From: Pontibacterium granulatum
GTDB lineage: Bacteria > Pseudomonadota > Gammaproteobacteria > Pseudomonadales > Balneatricaceae
Length of the DNA: 64,000 bases
Direction of reading: 5' to 3'
NCBI RefSeq assembly: GCF_029961155.1
Contig: NZ_JASBRH010000008.1
Location: forward strand, 62,001 to 126,000
Shown piece by piece: positions 10,112-19,001 of the stretch. A program made the position numbers and the translations under genes. The notes beneath the pieces are model-generated. The model was not told where the DNA came from. It ran no database searches and saw only the letters and a list, made by a program, of their open reading frames with translations. Each line of letters starts with the position of its first letter. The first letter of the stretch is position 1.

Positions 10112-10352
10112 CGTAAGTCCCTTTACAGTACTTTTATTCTTGTTATTTAAAAGGTGCTTGAAAAATTATCCATAATTTTAGTATGGATTTTTGTAGTTGC
10201 ACTGACGTTTTGGAGATTTTTTTAGCGTTGCTAAGTAGAGAGCTTCAACAGAGCCTATCTGCTGTGAGAATTGGTGTCGTAGAAATGTTGTTGCGCTGTT
10301 ACCCGTGCTTACAAGAGGCTGGGAATTTGGAGGATTGTGGTGTTGTTGCGGT

Positions 10353-10814
10353 TCACTTTGTCTCGTCGCGGTACCCCTGAATCTCGCTAGAGGCACAGGA
10401 TCGATACTCGCTAGGGCTTAATGCAGAGGGACAAAGTTGCTTTAACCACCGTTTTTCTTGCTCCGATAAGCCCGACGTATCCGGCATACCCGCTTCCAGT
10501 GCAGAGAGCTCACGTTTGACACAGGATACGTAACGGCTTGGCGTGAGTGCCGAGGGACAGCTGAGTGAAACCCATTTACGCTCATCATGAGATAGTTTTG
10601 ACAGATCTGGTAAGCCTTCCGAAATTACTGCAATTTCTCGGCGAACGCAGGTAGACCACTGTGAAGGGCGCATCCGCTTTGGGCGTGAAAAATTTACCCA
10701 CAGCTTCATTTCGGGTGAGAGAGTTTCGATCAGTGCTGATGGCGTTTGGCCATATCCGCTTATGGGAAAAATAAACAGTGATAGCACCAACGATGTTATA
10801 CGGACCTGACGCAT
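10353..10814 (-). CDS. Small secreted protein of three 42-residue repeats
   Basis: I do not recognise a named family. The 153-residue product has a signal peptide (about 1-22, ending SGYGQ) followed by three back-to-back units at 32-73, 74-115 and 116-153. The unit reads roughly LS-x2-E-x-x-W, then CPSALSPS-x-Y-x-x-C, then E near the end and G-x-PD. Units 2 and 3 each have two cysteines 12 apart (86/98 and 128/140), which suggests a disulfide per unit in the periplasm. Unit 1 has Arg in place of the first cysteine, leaving C56 unpaired. It stands alone, with about 240 bp before the next gene on one side and 190 bp on the other. Confidence 0.75.
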   Translation of the reverse strand: MRQVRITSLVLSLFIFPISGYGQTPSALIETLSPEMKLWVNFSRPKRMRPSQWSTCVRREIAVISEGLPDLSKLSHDERKWVSLSCPSALTPSRYVSCVKRELSALEAGMPDTSGLSEQEKRWLKQLCPSALSPSEYRSCASSEIQGYRDETK

Positions 10815-11000
10815 AGTGAGCTTCTCCTTGCCGGTGGTTCTCGTCGGGCGTTTTCAGGGTTTACGATCGAACTTGGATATAAATTCTCTCATATCGAGTT
10901 AGAAATGGGACGATGCTACTTTTGGGGGCGATTAGAGGATCTTTGTGTCAACGTTCGTGCCGTTTAAGGGAATGAAACTCCAGGGCGAACGGGCATTGGA

Positions 11001-11750
11001 TTAGCAGCACATCCCGTCGCTGGCTACCTCAATGTCCCCATACGGCAGTTCATTATCCAATAACCACTCATCCATCTGATGCCCAAGATGGGTCAGCACC
11101 ATCTTCTTCGGCTGCAACGCCTCAAAGATTGCGATGCTCAGATTCAGATCGTTGTGATTGCGCGGCGGCTGCGGTTGTGGCGGTACGCTGGTGTCGATAA
11201 CCACCACATCCAGTTCGAACTGCTTCAGGTACCCTTCCGATGCTTCAGGCAAACCAACCGTATCCGTGAGGTAGGCGATGCGCCTGTCATCCTGCTCAAA
11301 CAGGTAACCAAAGGTAGGCTTGGAGTGCTGCATCGGGATCGGGGTGATGCTCAAGCCAACTTTTGGTGAGAACGGCTCAAAGGCGTTGAGTGCTGGCAGG
11401 AACTCCAGAATACCAGGGTGTTTTTTAAGGTCGTCTCCCGCACCGCCGTCTTCCGGGCCGTAGACCGGGATATGGTCGTTCATGCCCCAACGCAGGTGAA
11501 ACAGGCCCTGGATATGATCCATATGGTAGTGGGTTAGCAGGATGCCGCTGAGCTGGCCGGGCTGGAAACGCTCGCACAGATCGGTGAGGCCACCGTCGAT
11601 CAGCAGACGCAGGTCACCGCTCTCCAGCAGGGCGCTGCAAGGCTTGCGGCGTAGCGCCGGGTTCTGGCGAGCATTGTGGCAGGCACGGCATTCGCAGCCG
11701 TACACCGGCACCTGACGCACGTCGCCGGTGCCCAGCAGGGTCAGTTGCAT
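11001..11750 (-). CDS. phnP: Phosphoribosyl 1,2-cyclic phosphate phosphodiesterase PhnP
   Basis: PhnP opens the cyclic phosphate released by C-P lyase, giving ribose 1,5-bisphosphate. The 249-residue protein has the metallo-beta-lactamase metal motif THYHMDH and the N-terminal zinc-binding segment CECRACHNA that distinguishes PhnP. Further metal ligands are visible in YLTDT and LTHLGH. The ATG follows the phnN stop with no gap, so it is the last gene of the phnGHIJKLMNP operon. The product feeds directly into the PhnN reaction encoded just upstream. Confidence 0.94.
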   Translation of the reverse strand: MQLTLLGTGDVRQVPVYGCECRACHNARQNPALRRKPCSALLESGDLRLLIDGGLTDLCERFQPGQLSGILLTHYHMDHIQGLFHLRWGMNDHIPVYGPEDGGAGDDLKKHPGILEFLPALNAFEPFSPKVGLSITPIPMQHSKPTFGYLFEQDDRRIAYLTDTVGLPEASEGYLKQFELDVVVIDTSVPPQPQPPRNHNDLNLSIAIFEALQPKKMVLTHLGHQMDEWLLDNELPYGDIEVASDGMCC

Positions 11751-12332
11751 TTAGTTACTAACTCCCAGCCAACTGTGATGCTTGATCACTTCCAGCAGCG
11801 CGTTGATGCCGTGCATCAGGTCGCCGCTGTTGTCGACTTTGATCAGGTTGGAATCCAGGTCAGAGTTCAGATTATTCACCAGCTGCTGGTGGCGTGCCAG
11901 TCTTTGTTCGATCTCGATAGCGCCCTCGCGGCCGCGGCTGAGCAAGCGGTTGCGCAGCAGGTCGGGATCGACGTCGATCAGCACCGGTACCAGCTCGTCG
12001 TATTGGACAAGCGCTTGCGGCAGGTATTCGCGCGAGCCGTTGACCAGCACGTTGAGGCCACGATCCAGCCAACCGTTGATCTCGCTGCCGATGCCGTAGC
12101 GGTAGCCGTGGGACTGCCACTGCATGGCGAACAGGCCAAACTGGTCGCGCATCTGGAACTCTTCGGCGGACAGGTGTACGTGGTTCTCACCCCCCACGCC
12201 CGGGGCGCGGGTGATATAGCGGTGCGCCACGCAGCAGTGTTGCTCTGGGCGCAGGCGTGCACGACAGCCTGCCAGCAGGGAATCCTTGCCCGAACCGGAG
12301 GCGCCGATCAGATAAAACAGGGTGCCACTCAT
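11751..12332 (-). CDS. phnN: Ribose 1,5-bisphosphate phosphokinase PhnN
   Basis: PhnN phosphorylates ribose 1,5-bisphosphate with ATP to PRPP, returning phosphonate-derived ribose to nucleotide metabolism. The 193-residue protein is a guanylate-kinase-like P-loop kinase with Walker A GASGSGKDS (10-18) and HRYITRAPG, as usual for PhnN. Its ATG overlaps the phnM stop by four bases and its stop abuts phnP. Confidence 0.93.
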   Translation of the reverse strand: MSGTLFYLIGASGSGKDSLLAGCRARLRPEQHCCVAHRYITRAPGVGGENHVHLSAEEFQMRDQFGLFAMQWQSHGYRYGIGSEINGWLDRGLNVLVNGSREYLPQALVQYDELVPVLIDVDPDLLRNRLLSRGREGAIEIEQRLARHQQLVNNLNSDLDSNLIKVDNSGDLMHGINALLEVIKHHSWLGVSN

Positions 12333-13480
12333 CAGAAGACCCTCCGTCCCTCACGCCAGGTACGCTGGATCATCGGCATCACTTCATGCGGGTGCACCTG
12401 AACCAGGTCGGCGCGCAGGCCGGTTTTCAACTCACCGCGGTCGAACAGGTTGGACGCCTGTGCCGGGTTGCGGGTGACCAGGGCGATGGCATCCGCCAGG
12501 GTATAACCGTTGTCCTGCCCGGCAACCATAAACGCCGCCTGCAACAGTGCCGATGGGTAGTAGTCGGAGCTGAGGATATCCAGCACACCGTCACGTGCCA
12601 GCTCGGCGGCGGCGATGTTGCCGGAATGGGAACCACCACGCACTACGTTGGGTGCACCCATCAGTACCTTCAGACCCAGTTCGTGGGAGGCACGGGCCGC
12701 TACCAGGGTGGTGGTGAACTCCGCCACTTGCATGCCCAACTGGGCGGATTCCTGTGCGTGTGTCAGGGTCGCGTCATCGTGGCTGGCGGTGGCGATGCCA
12801 CGGTCGTTACACACTTCACAGATGGTGCGACGGAAACGGTCGGCGTATTTGGCGCTGTTGGCCTGCTGGATGGCGATGAAATCATCCATCTCCGAGTCGC
12901 TCATGTTGTACTTGCCCTGATAGTACTCGCGGTACTTAGGGATGTTTTCAGGTGGGAACTGACGCTGACCCGGTGCGTGGTCCATGACGGAGACCAGCTT
13001 CACCAGATCCTCGCCGATGTAACGTTCGAAGAACTCCATCAGGCCCGGGAAGCTTACTTCACAACGCAGGTGCAGGAAGTGGCTGGCACGGTTCAGGCCA
13101 TTCTGTTCAGACGCCACGATCGCCTTGATCATCGCGTCCAGTTTCTCGACGCGGGTGCTGTCGCCGATGATGTCGCCCAGTGCCACGGAGTCGAAGGAGG
13201 TGGTGATGCCCGCGGCAATCAGCTGGGCGTCGTGGGTGGCCATCGCCAGGTGGCCTGGGTAGTCCACCTTCGGGCGTGGAGTGAAGTATTTTTCCTGGTT
13301 GTCGGTGTGCAGCTCGACCATACCCGGCATCAGGTAGTCGCCGTTCAGGTCATCGGCCTGGGACAGCTGGCTGTCGTGGGTGTCGATGTCGGCAATTTTG
13401 CCGTCGCGGATCACCAGGCTGCCGTTAACTACTTCGTCCGCCAGGATCAGTTTGGCGTTGCTAAGAATCTGTTCTTTCAC
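12332..13480 (-). CDS. phnM: Alpha-D-ribose 1-methylphosphonate 5-triphosphate diphosphatase PhnM
   Basis: PhnM removes pyrophosphate from the ribose-phosphonate triphosphate made by PhnI/G/H/L. The 382-residue amidohydrolase has the metal-binding ELHTDN early in the chain, SHDDAT in the middle and LSSDYYPS in the C-terminal half, all typical of PhnM. The overlap with phnN and an 18-bp gap after phnL place it firmly in the C-P lyase operon. Confidence 0.94.
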   Translation of the reverse strand: MKEQILSNAKLILADEVVNGSLVIRDGKIADIDTHDSQLSQADDLNGDYLMPGMVELHTDNQEKYFTPRPKVDYPGHLAMATHDAQLIAAGITTSFDSVALGDIIGDSTRVEKLDAMIKAIVASEQNGLNRASHFLHLRCEVSFPGLMEFFERYIGEDLVKLVSVMDHAPGQRQFPPENIPKYREYYQGKYNMSDSEMDDFIAIQQANSAKYADRFRRTICEVCNDRGIATASHDDATLTHAQESAQLGMQVAEFTTTLVAARASHELGLKVLMGAPNVVRGGSHSGNIAAAELARDGVLDILSSDYYPSALLQAAFMVAGQDNGYTLADAIALVTRNPAQASNLFDRGELKTGLRADLVQVHPHEVMPMIQRTWREGRRVF

Positions 13481-13498
13481 GGTTTCGTTACTCAGTCA

Positions 13499-14185
13499 TC
13501 AGATCGCGCGGATATCGACCAGGCGGTCGGCTACGGCTTCACGTACGTCTTCATCGTGGAAAATGCCCACAATGGCAGCTCCACGGGCTTTGGCGTTGTT
13601 AATCAGCTCCACTACCACCTTACGGTTGGTGGCATCCAGGGAGGCGGTGGGTTCGTCCAGCAACAGGATCGGGTAGTCGACGATAAAACCGCGGGCGATG
13701 TTTACGCGCTGCTGTTCACCGCCGGAGAAGGTGCTGGGCGCCAGGTGCCAGAGGCGTTCCGGTACGTTCAGTTTGCTCAGCAGGTCTTTGGCCTTAGCTT
13801 CGCAAATCGCTTTATCCACACCCAGATCCAGCAGCGGCTGCATTACCACGTCCAGCGTGGAGATACGCGGAATCACACGCAGGAACTGGGAGACGTAGCC
13901 CAGACAGTGCTGGCGCAGGTTGATGATGCGACGCGGCAGGGCCTGGGTCAGGTCCAACATCTCGTCGCCATCGCGCAGCAGGATCTCGCCGCCGTCGACG
14001 GAGTAATTGGCGTACAGGGCCTTCAGGAAGGTACTTTTACCGGCACCGGACTGGCCGTGCAGGACCACACATTCACCCTGCTGGACTTCCAGCTGGGCGC
14101 CGTTAAGCACTTCAAAGCTGGCGCCACCCTGGTTGTGCAGGGTGAAGGATTTTTGCAGACCGGAAACCCGGATCATGGTTGTCAT
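13499..14185 (-). CDS. phnL: C-P lyase ABC-type ATPase PhnL
   Basis: PhnL is an ABC-ATPase-like protein needed with PhnG, PhnH and PhnI to form the ribose-phosphonate triphosphate intermediate; it is not a transporter. The 228 residues include Walker [10 protein letters not shown], signature FSGGEQQRV and Walker [10 protein letters not shown]. The start at 14185 is supported by a GGAG seven bases upstream. Together with PhnK it has no permease partner nearby, as expected for C-P lyase components. Confidence 0.93.
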   Translation of the reverse strand: MTTMIRVSGLQKSFTLHNQGGASFEVLNGAQLEVQQGECVVLHGQSGAGKSTFLKALYANYSVDGGEILLRDGDEMLDLTQALPRRIINLRQHCLGYVSQFLRVIPRISTLDVVMQPLLDLGVDKAICEAKAKDLLSKLNVPERLWHLAPSTFSGGEQQRVNIARGFIVDYPILLLDEPTASLDATNRKVVVELINNAKARGAAIVGIFHDEDVREAVADRLVDIRAI

Positions 14186-14196
14186 GGTGTGTCTCC

Positions 14197-15024
14197 TTAA
14201 TTCTGCAGAATGGATGAAACCAGCAACTGGGTGTATGGGTGCTGCGGGTCGTCCAATACTTGGTCGGTGAGGCCGGATTCCACCACTTCCCCGCGGCGCA
14301 TCACCATCAGGCGGTGGGCCAACAGGCGGGCTACAGCCAGGTCATGGGTAACGATGATCACACTCAGCCCTAACTGGGATACCAGGTTACGCAACAGGTC
14401 GAGCAGACGTGCCTGTACGGATACGTCCAGACCACCGGTTGGCTCGTCCATAAAGATCAGGCGTGGGTGCGTGACCAGATTGCGGGCGATCTGCAGGCGC
14501 TGTTGCATACCGCCGGAGAACTGGCTTGGGCGGTCGTCGATACGGTTGGCATCGATCTCCACCGCTTCCAGCCACTCTTCTGCTTTGGCGCGGATATCAC
14601 CGTAGTGGCGCTGGCCGACGGCCATCAGGCGTTCGCCGATGTTGGCACCGGCACTGACGTTCATACGCAGACCGTCGCGGGCGTGCTGGTGCACGATGCC
14701 CCACTCGGAGCGCATCAGCACACGGCGTTCTGATTCGTCACCGGCGTACAGGTCCATCTCGCCGAACTGTTCGCTGTTGTAGATGATCTGGCCGCTGTCC
14801 GGTGTCTGGCGTGCCGACAGGCAGCTCAGCAGGGTGGATTTACCGGAGCCGGATTCACCCACGATGCCCATTACTTCGCCCGGGTAGAGGTCGAAGTTGA
14901 CCGGGCCGCAGCCTTTGCCCGGTGCGTAGTATTTGTTGACGTCGCGTACACTCAGCAGCGGCGCCAAGTCTTGCCATGCACTGGTATTCATTATGCTGGC
15001 GTCGCTCATGACCCTGTTGTTCAT
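14197..15024 (-). CDS. phnK: C-P lyase ABC-type ATPase PhnK
   Basis: PhnK is an ABC-ATPase-like subunit that docks on the PhnJ face of the C-P lyase core complex. Walker [10 protein letters not shown], signature FSGGMQQRL and Walker [11 protein letters not shown] are intact. I choose the ATG at 15024 (275 residues) because it overlaps the phnJ stop as ATGA and has AGGAG about nine bases upstream; the frame is open further up to 15084 but inside phnJ. The first 15 or so residues before the ABC fold are a longer tail than in E. coli PhnK. Confidence 0.93.
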   Translation of the reverse strand: MNNRVMSDASIMNTSAWQDLAPLLSVRDVNKYYAPGKGCGPVNFDLYPGEVMGIVGESGSGKSTLLSCLSARQTPDSGQIIYNSEQFGEMDLYAGDESERRVLMRSEWGIVHQHARDGLRMNVSAGANIGERLMAVGQRHYGDIRAKAEEWLEAVEIDANRIDDRPSQFSGGMQQRLQIARNLVTHPRLIFMDEPTGGLDVSVQARLLDLLRNLVSQLGLSVIIVTHDLAVARLLAHRLMVMRRGEVVESGLTDQVLDDPQHPYTQLLVSSILQN

Positions 15025-15896
15025 GAAAGAGTCTCCTCGGTCGCCGTCGCGCTTTCGGTAGCGTTGGTCTGACGGCTGCGGCAATAGTCGGTATCGGAGC
15101 AGACAAACATCTTGCTGCCCGCGTCGTCGATGATCACTTCATCCAGGAAGCTGTGGTCCGATCCGCAGATCGCGCAGTTCTCGTCCCACCGCTGCACCTC
15201 GAACGGGTAGTCGTCGAAATCGAGGCTCTTCACCTCGGTGTAGGGCGGTACCGCGTATATCCGTTTTTCGAAACCCGCACCAAACAACTGCAGGGCAGGC
15301 ATGCGGTTCATCTTCGGGTTGTCGAATTTCGGGATCGGCGATGGGTCCATCATGTAACGGTTGTTGACCATCACCGGGTAGTCGTAACTGGTGGCGATAT
15401 GGCCAAAGCGGGCCACGTCTTCATACAGCTTCACCTGCATCGCGCCGTACTCGCTCAGGGCGTGCATCTTGCGGGTCTCGGTCTCGCGCGGTTCGATAAA
15501 GCGTAGCGGCTCAGGAATCGGCACCTGATAGATCAGGATCTGATCTGCCTGCAGCGGTGTTTCCGGAATACGGTGGCGCGTCTGGATCAGGCTCGCCGCG
15601 GCGGTAGACTCGGTGGTCTCTACACCTGCAGTCGTAGCAAAGAAACGACGGATGCTGACCGCGTTGGTGGTGTCGTCGGCACCCTGGTCGATCACTTTCA
15701 GGCGGTCGGCTTCGCCAATTACACTGGCGGTCACCTGCATACCACCGGTCCCCCAACCGTGTGGCAGGGGCATTTCACGGCCACCAAACGGTACCTGGTA
15801 GCCCGGGATCGCCACGGCCTTGAGGATAGCGCGGCGGATCATGCGCTTGGACTGCTCGTCCAGGTAAGCAAAGTTATAGCCGGTAGCAGTACTCAT
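15021..15896 (-). CDS. phnJ: Alpha-D-ribose 1-methylphosphonate 5-phosphate C-P lyase PhnJ
   Basis: PhnJ is the radical SAM enzyme that breaks the carbon-phosphorus bond, releasing for example methane from methylphosphonate. Near the C-terminus four cysteines appear as C-x2-C, then 22 residues later C, then six residues later C (CAIC...VCSDTDYC). This is exactly the E. coli C241/C244/C266/C272 spacing that binds the [4Fe-4S] cluster and forms the thiyl radical. The 291-residue length is normal. The catalytic residues are intact, so the operon is predicted to be functional. Confidence 0.96.
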   Translation of the reverse strand: MSTATGYNFAYLDEQSKRMIRRAILKAVAIPGYQVPFGGREMPLPHGWGTGGMQVTASVIGEADRLKVIDQGADDTTNAVSIRRFFATTAGVETTESTAAASLIQTRHRIPETPLQADQILIYQVPIPEPLRFIEPRETETRKMHALSEYGAMQVKLYEDVARFGHIATSYDYPVMVNNRYMMDPSPIPKFDNPKMNRMPALQLFGAGFEKRIYAVPPYTEVKSLDFDDYPFEVQRWDENCAICGSDHSFLDEVIIDDAGSKMFVCSDTDYCRSRQTNATESATATEETLS

Positions 15897-17002
15897 TTGT
15901 TGTTCTCCTCGTCTGTGGCTGCGGCGATTTCACGGCGCAGGCGACGGATCATCTCCAGTTCGGACTGGAAGTCCACGTAGTGCGGCAGTTTCAGGTGCGA
16001 TACGAAACCGTTGGCGGAGACACAGTCGCTGTGGGACAGCACAAACTCCTGATCCTGGTTCGGGTAGAGCACCTCTTCGCCCAGCTCCTCGGCGCGCAGG
16101 GAGCGCTCTACCAGCGCCACACTCATCGCTTTGCGTTCGGAGCGACCAAAGGCAAGGCCGTAACCGCGGGTGAACTGCGGCGGTTGGTTCTTGTTGCCGT
16201 GGAATTGGTTGACCATCTCGCACTCGGTGAGGAACAGGTCGCCGATCTCGATGGCAAAACCCAGCTCTTCCGGTACCAGCTCGACATTGACGCGGCCGCT
16301 GCGCAGCTCACCGGCAAACGGGTGGCTGTCACCGTAACCACGCATGGAGGCGTAGCTCAGGGAGAGCAGGAAACCTTCGTCGCCACGCACCAGGTTCTGC
16401 AAACGCACGGCACGTTCGGCCGGGTAGTTGACCGGCTCACGGGTCAGGTCTGCTGGAGTATGATCGGCTTCGTCCGCTTCGCGGCTCTGCTCGATCAGAC
16501 CTTCTTTGTTCAGCAGTTCCAGTACCCGTGGGCACGCGTCTAACGTCTCTTCATCACTTGTTTCTGGATCAAGTGCACTGATCGGCGCTTCACCTTCAGC
16601 CAACAGGGTGAAGTCCAGCAGACGGTGGGTGTAGTCGTAGGTGGAGCCCAGCACCTGGCCGCCCGGCAGATCTTTAAAGGTGCCGGAGATACGGCGCTCG
16701 ATCTGCATTGCTTCGGTGTCCAGCGGCTCGCTGTAACCGATCCGTGGCAGGGTGGTGCGGTATGCGCGCAGCAGGAAGATCGCTTCCACGGCATCGCCAC
16801 TGGCCTGTTTCAGTGCCAGGGCCGCCAGCTCCGGGTCGTACACGGAACCTTCGTTCATCACTCGATCCACCGCCAACGGCAGCTGTTCGCGGATCTGCTC
16901 AACCGTCAGCTCGGTGATGCTTTCATCGCCGCGACGGGTTTTGCGCATCAGCGCGTGGGCGTTGTCGATGGCCTTCTCGCCACCTTTAACAGCAACGTAC
17001 AT
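15893..17002 (-). CDS. phnI: C-P lyase core subunit PhnI (ribose-phosphonate triphosphate synthase)
   Basis: PhnI is the nucleosidase-like subunit that, with PhnG, PhnH and PhnL, replaces adenine of ATP by a phosphonate. The ATG at 17002 gives 369 residues starting MYVAVKGGEKAIDNAH, the standard PhnI beginning. It has GAGAGG six bases upstream and starts one base after the phnH stop; an in-frame extension to 17098 lies within phnH and is rejected. The 3' end overlaps phnJ by four bases. Confidence 0.94.
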   Translation of the reverse strand: MYVAVKGGEKAIDNAHALMRKTRRGDESITELTVEQIREQLPLAVDRVMNEGSVYDPELAALALKQASGDAVEAIFLLRAYRTTLPRIGYSEPLDTEAMQIERRISGTFKDLPGGQVLGSTYDYTHRLLDFTLLAEGEAPISALDPETSDEETLDACPRVLELLNKEGLIEQSREADEADHTPADLTREPVNYPAERAVRLQNLVRGDEGFLLSLSYASMRGYGDSHPFAGELRSGRVNVELVPEELGFAIEIGDLFLTECEMVNQFHGNKNQPPQFTRGYGLAFGRSERKAMSVALVERSLRAEELGEEVLYPNQDQEFVLSHSDCVSANGFVSHLKLPHYVDFQSELEMIRRLRREIAAATDEENNK

Positions 17003-17003
17003 A

Positions 17004-17642
17004 TCAGGCCTCTCCCTCTTCGGGACGCATTTCACGAATCTGGGTGGAGCGGGGCAGGGCCAGCAGCTTGCTGCCGCAGCAGAAGATGCAATCCACACCC
17101 AGTGGGAAGCGTTTACGGCTGTTGATCAGCGCCAGACGGAACTCCTCACTTAAGCCCGCAATACGTGCGGTCTTGCGCGACTCGATACCCGGACCGGTCA
17201 GTTCCCAGTGCGGTTCGTCGCTCAGCGCCGGTACCTGCACAATCAAGGTGGTGGAGCGATCCGGGTATTCCGATGTACCCCAATTCAGATCACGCAGAAC
17301 GGGCAGCTCGTCGGCCAGTGCCACGGCAAAATCCGCCGCTTTGCTGCCGTCAATGATCGGGCTCTGGCAGTGGAAACGCAGGTTGCTGGTCACACGCTCG
17401 TCGCTGTTCAGGCGTGGACTCAGCCACAGCTGGGTGTCGGCGTCGAGCAGGCTCAGCAGGGTTTGCCAGGTACTGTTGTTCAGCAGGCCAGGAGTGGCCA
17501 GGTTCAATTCCAGCTCGATCAGGGTGCCCGGTTCGCTCATCGCTTTCAGCAGCGCGCGGAACACCTGCTGGCCGTGTTGAACCGGATCGTCAAAACCGGC
17601 GATCAGGGCATTGCTATTCACAGTAGGAGTAAGTACGGCCAT
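17004..17642 (-). CDS. phnH: C-P lyase core subunit PhnH
   Basis: PhnH is a structural partner in the PhnG2H2I2J2 core complex. The 212-residue protein shows family landmarks such as GFDDPVQHGQQVFRALLKAMSEPG near the N-terminus and LGVDCIFCCG near the C-terminus. It is somewhat longer than the E. coli protein (about 194). It abuts phnG at its start and phnI at its end. Confidence 0.93.
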   Translation of the reverse strand: MAVLTPTVNSNALIAGFDDPVQHGQQVFRALLKAMSEPGTLIELELNLATPGLLNNSTWQTLLSLLDADTQLWLSPRLNSDERVTSNLRFHCQSPIIDGSKAADFAVALADELPVLRDLNWGTSEYPDRSTTLIVQVPALSDEPHWELTGPGIESRKTARIAGLSEEFRLALINSRKRFPLGVDCIFCCGSKLLALPRSTQIREMRPEEGEA

Positions 17643-18130
17643 CAGTCTTCCCCTCGAACCATGGTGAAAAAGTCCACTTTGGTACTGCTTGCTTCGCGCA
17701 TGCGCTCGGCTTGAGCTGCCTGCTGAATCTCATCCAATGGATTGATCAGCGCGCTTTCCAGTAGTTCGGCGGTGCGCTCCTCCTGCAGCAGGGCATCTGC
17801 CAGTGCCGCGGTGATCGCATGCTCTTTGCTGCGACCGGCGATGTAGCTCAGGCCCAGCGTGCCGCTGGCCAGGCGCAGGGCACAGCGGGTTACGGTCATT
17901 TCGCCCATGTTGAACGGTTGACCGCTACCACCGATGCGGCCTCGCAGCATGGTCAGGCCGGTTTCCGGCTTGCGGATGAATTGGTATTCAGGTGCCGCTG
18001 GCAGCACCAGTGCTTGCCAGTGCTGCTGCAGATCTTTTAGTTCTGCCTTGGCCAGGATGCCGATCCAGCGCTTGCGCGAAGCCTGCTCTGGTGTCAGTTC
18101 AGCGTTGGCCTGTTGTGATGTAACAGACAT
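17642..18130 (-). CDS. phnG: C-P lyase core subunit PhnG
   Basis: PhnG is part of the C-P lyase core. The 162-residue product has the characteristic RKRWIGILAKA segment near the N-terminus, GGSGQPFNMGEMTVTRC in the middle and GLSYIAGRSKEHA. It is the first gene of the operon; its stop coincides with the start of phnH. The phnC-phnD-phnE transporter and the phnF repressor that precede phnG in E. coli are missing, and 870 bp of largely non-coding DNA lies upstream instead. Confidence 0.93.
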   Translation of the reverse strand: MSVTSQQANAELTPEQASRKRWIGILAKAELKDLQQHWQALVLPAAPEYQFIRKPETGLTMLRGRIGGSGQPFNMGEMTVTRCALRLASGTLGLSYIAGRSKEHAITAALADALLQEERTAELLESALINPLDEIQQAAQAERMREASSTKVDFFTMVRGED

Positions 18131-18329
18131 GGTGTGTGTACCCGTAAGTCGTCTGAAAAGTTGTCTGAATCAGTTGATCGGATGACGGCCATTCTGGTGG
18201 GCATCAGGTATTAGAAAAAGGGAGCATTTCTTTGCGGAATCCTTAGAAATTCTTATGGTGGCCTTAGCCCGGGGGCTGGCGAGGGGATTGAGCGTGGGAT
18301 TTTTATTGGTAGGGTTCTAAAGGCATATA

Positions 18330-18358
18330 GAGACATAAAGCTGTCATATTTGTTTGTT
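18330..18358 (+). promoter_or_regulatory. Candidate PhoB half-site array upstream of phnG
   Basis: Three 7-base half-sites lie 11 bases apart: GAGACAT at 18330, a perfect CTGTCAT at 18341 and a poor GTTTGTT at 18352. PhoB binds direct repeats of CTGTCAT with 11-bp periodicity. The first two together match 11 of 14 positions. The array reads on the plus strand, opposite to phnG and about 200 bp from its start, which weakens the case. Confidence 0.3.
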
Positions 18359-18442
18359 AGCGCTGAAGCCCTCCATATCACGGTGTGGGTAACTGTTTGA
18401 GAGAATCCATAGTTTCGCTAAGGGTAGCGCTGTGTAAAAGCG

Positions 18443-18803
18443 TGTGGATAAACTGTAGTGTGCCTGTTGGATAAAAATCGCCGCTGCTACAAGGCTTGAA
18501 TTCAGGCGGGTGTGGCGGGCCGCAGGTTATCCACTGTTATCGCCGTTAGTCGATTCACCGCTTTGGATGCAATGTTCAGACTTGATTCCGGGCTGTTTTC
18601 AGCAATGAAGTGCAGCGCAACTGGATTAAAAAATCCCCGTATTACTGCAGGTTAGGAGGTTGCTTCGGGGGAGATAGATCGGCGGCTGCTTTGTGTGAAA
18701 ATCAGGGGTGTTTGTATGGCTTAGCTGGGCGATGTGAAATCGCTATTCGCTGTTCATAGTGCACGGTTGTATATCTCATCTTATCCAGCAAATCTGTGTA
18801 TAA
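18443..18803. promoter_or_regulatory. DnaA boxes, left group
   Basis: Two 9-mers match TTATNCACA exactly: TGTGGATAA at 18443-18451 and TGTGTATAA at 18795-18803 (both on the minus strand). TTATCCACT at 18527-18535 differs in the last base. All lie in non-coding DNA. Confidence 0.5.
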
Positions 18804-19001
18804 CTCTGTGGAGTCCTTTGGGGCATCGCTCTGAAGCCCGCGTTCTACGCACATTTGTGAAATATGTCTTTGTTTTATACAAACGTAACAAATTTCATAA
18901 GTATCCCCGCCTGTTTGTATCGTCCTGGTTATTCCCGCCACATGAAATATGAAAGCGAAATTGAGTGTGACAGTGGTTGATAAGTTGTTCATTGGAGCGC
19001 T

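Larger units (their letters stand above)
18131..19001. other. Long intergenic region upstream of phnG
   Basis: No credible gene is visible in these 871 bp; a 96-codon minus-strand frame at 18702-18992 has no recognisable features. The region should contain the phn promoter. It holds a Pho-box-like site near 18330-18358 and several consensus DnaA boxes described separately. Base composition becomes AT-richer from about 18780. Confidence 0.6.

Noticed and set aside
12257..14200. 647-codon plus-strand frame across phnM and phnL
   Set aside because: It runs antisense through two clear C-P lyase genes with intact motifs; the His/Gln/Val-rich translation is typical of antisense frames in GC-rich codon usage.
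11001..18130. PhnK and PhnL as an ABC transporter
   Set aside because: Both are ATPase-like subunits of the C-P lyase pathway, and no permease or binding protein is in the operon.
18702..18992. 96-codon minus-strand frame in the intergenic region
   Set aside because: No ribosome binding site or family resemblance, and it overlaps DnaA boxes; left unannotated.
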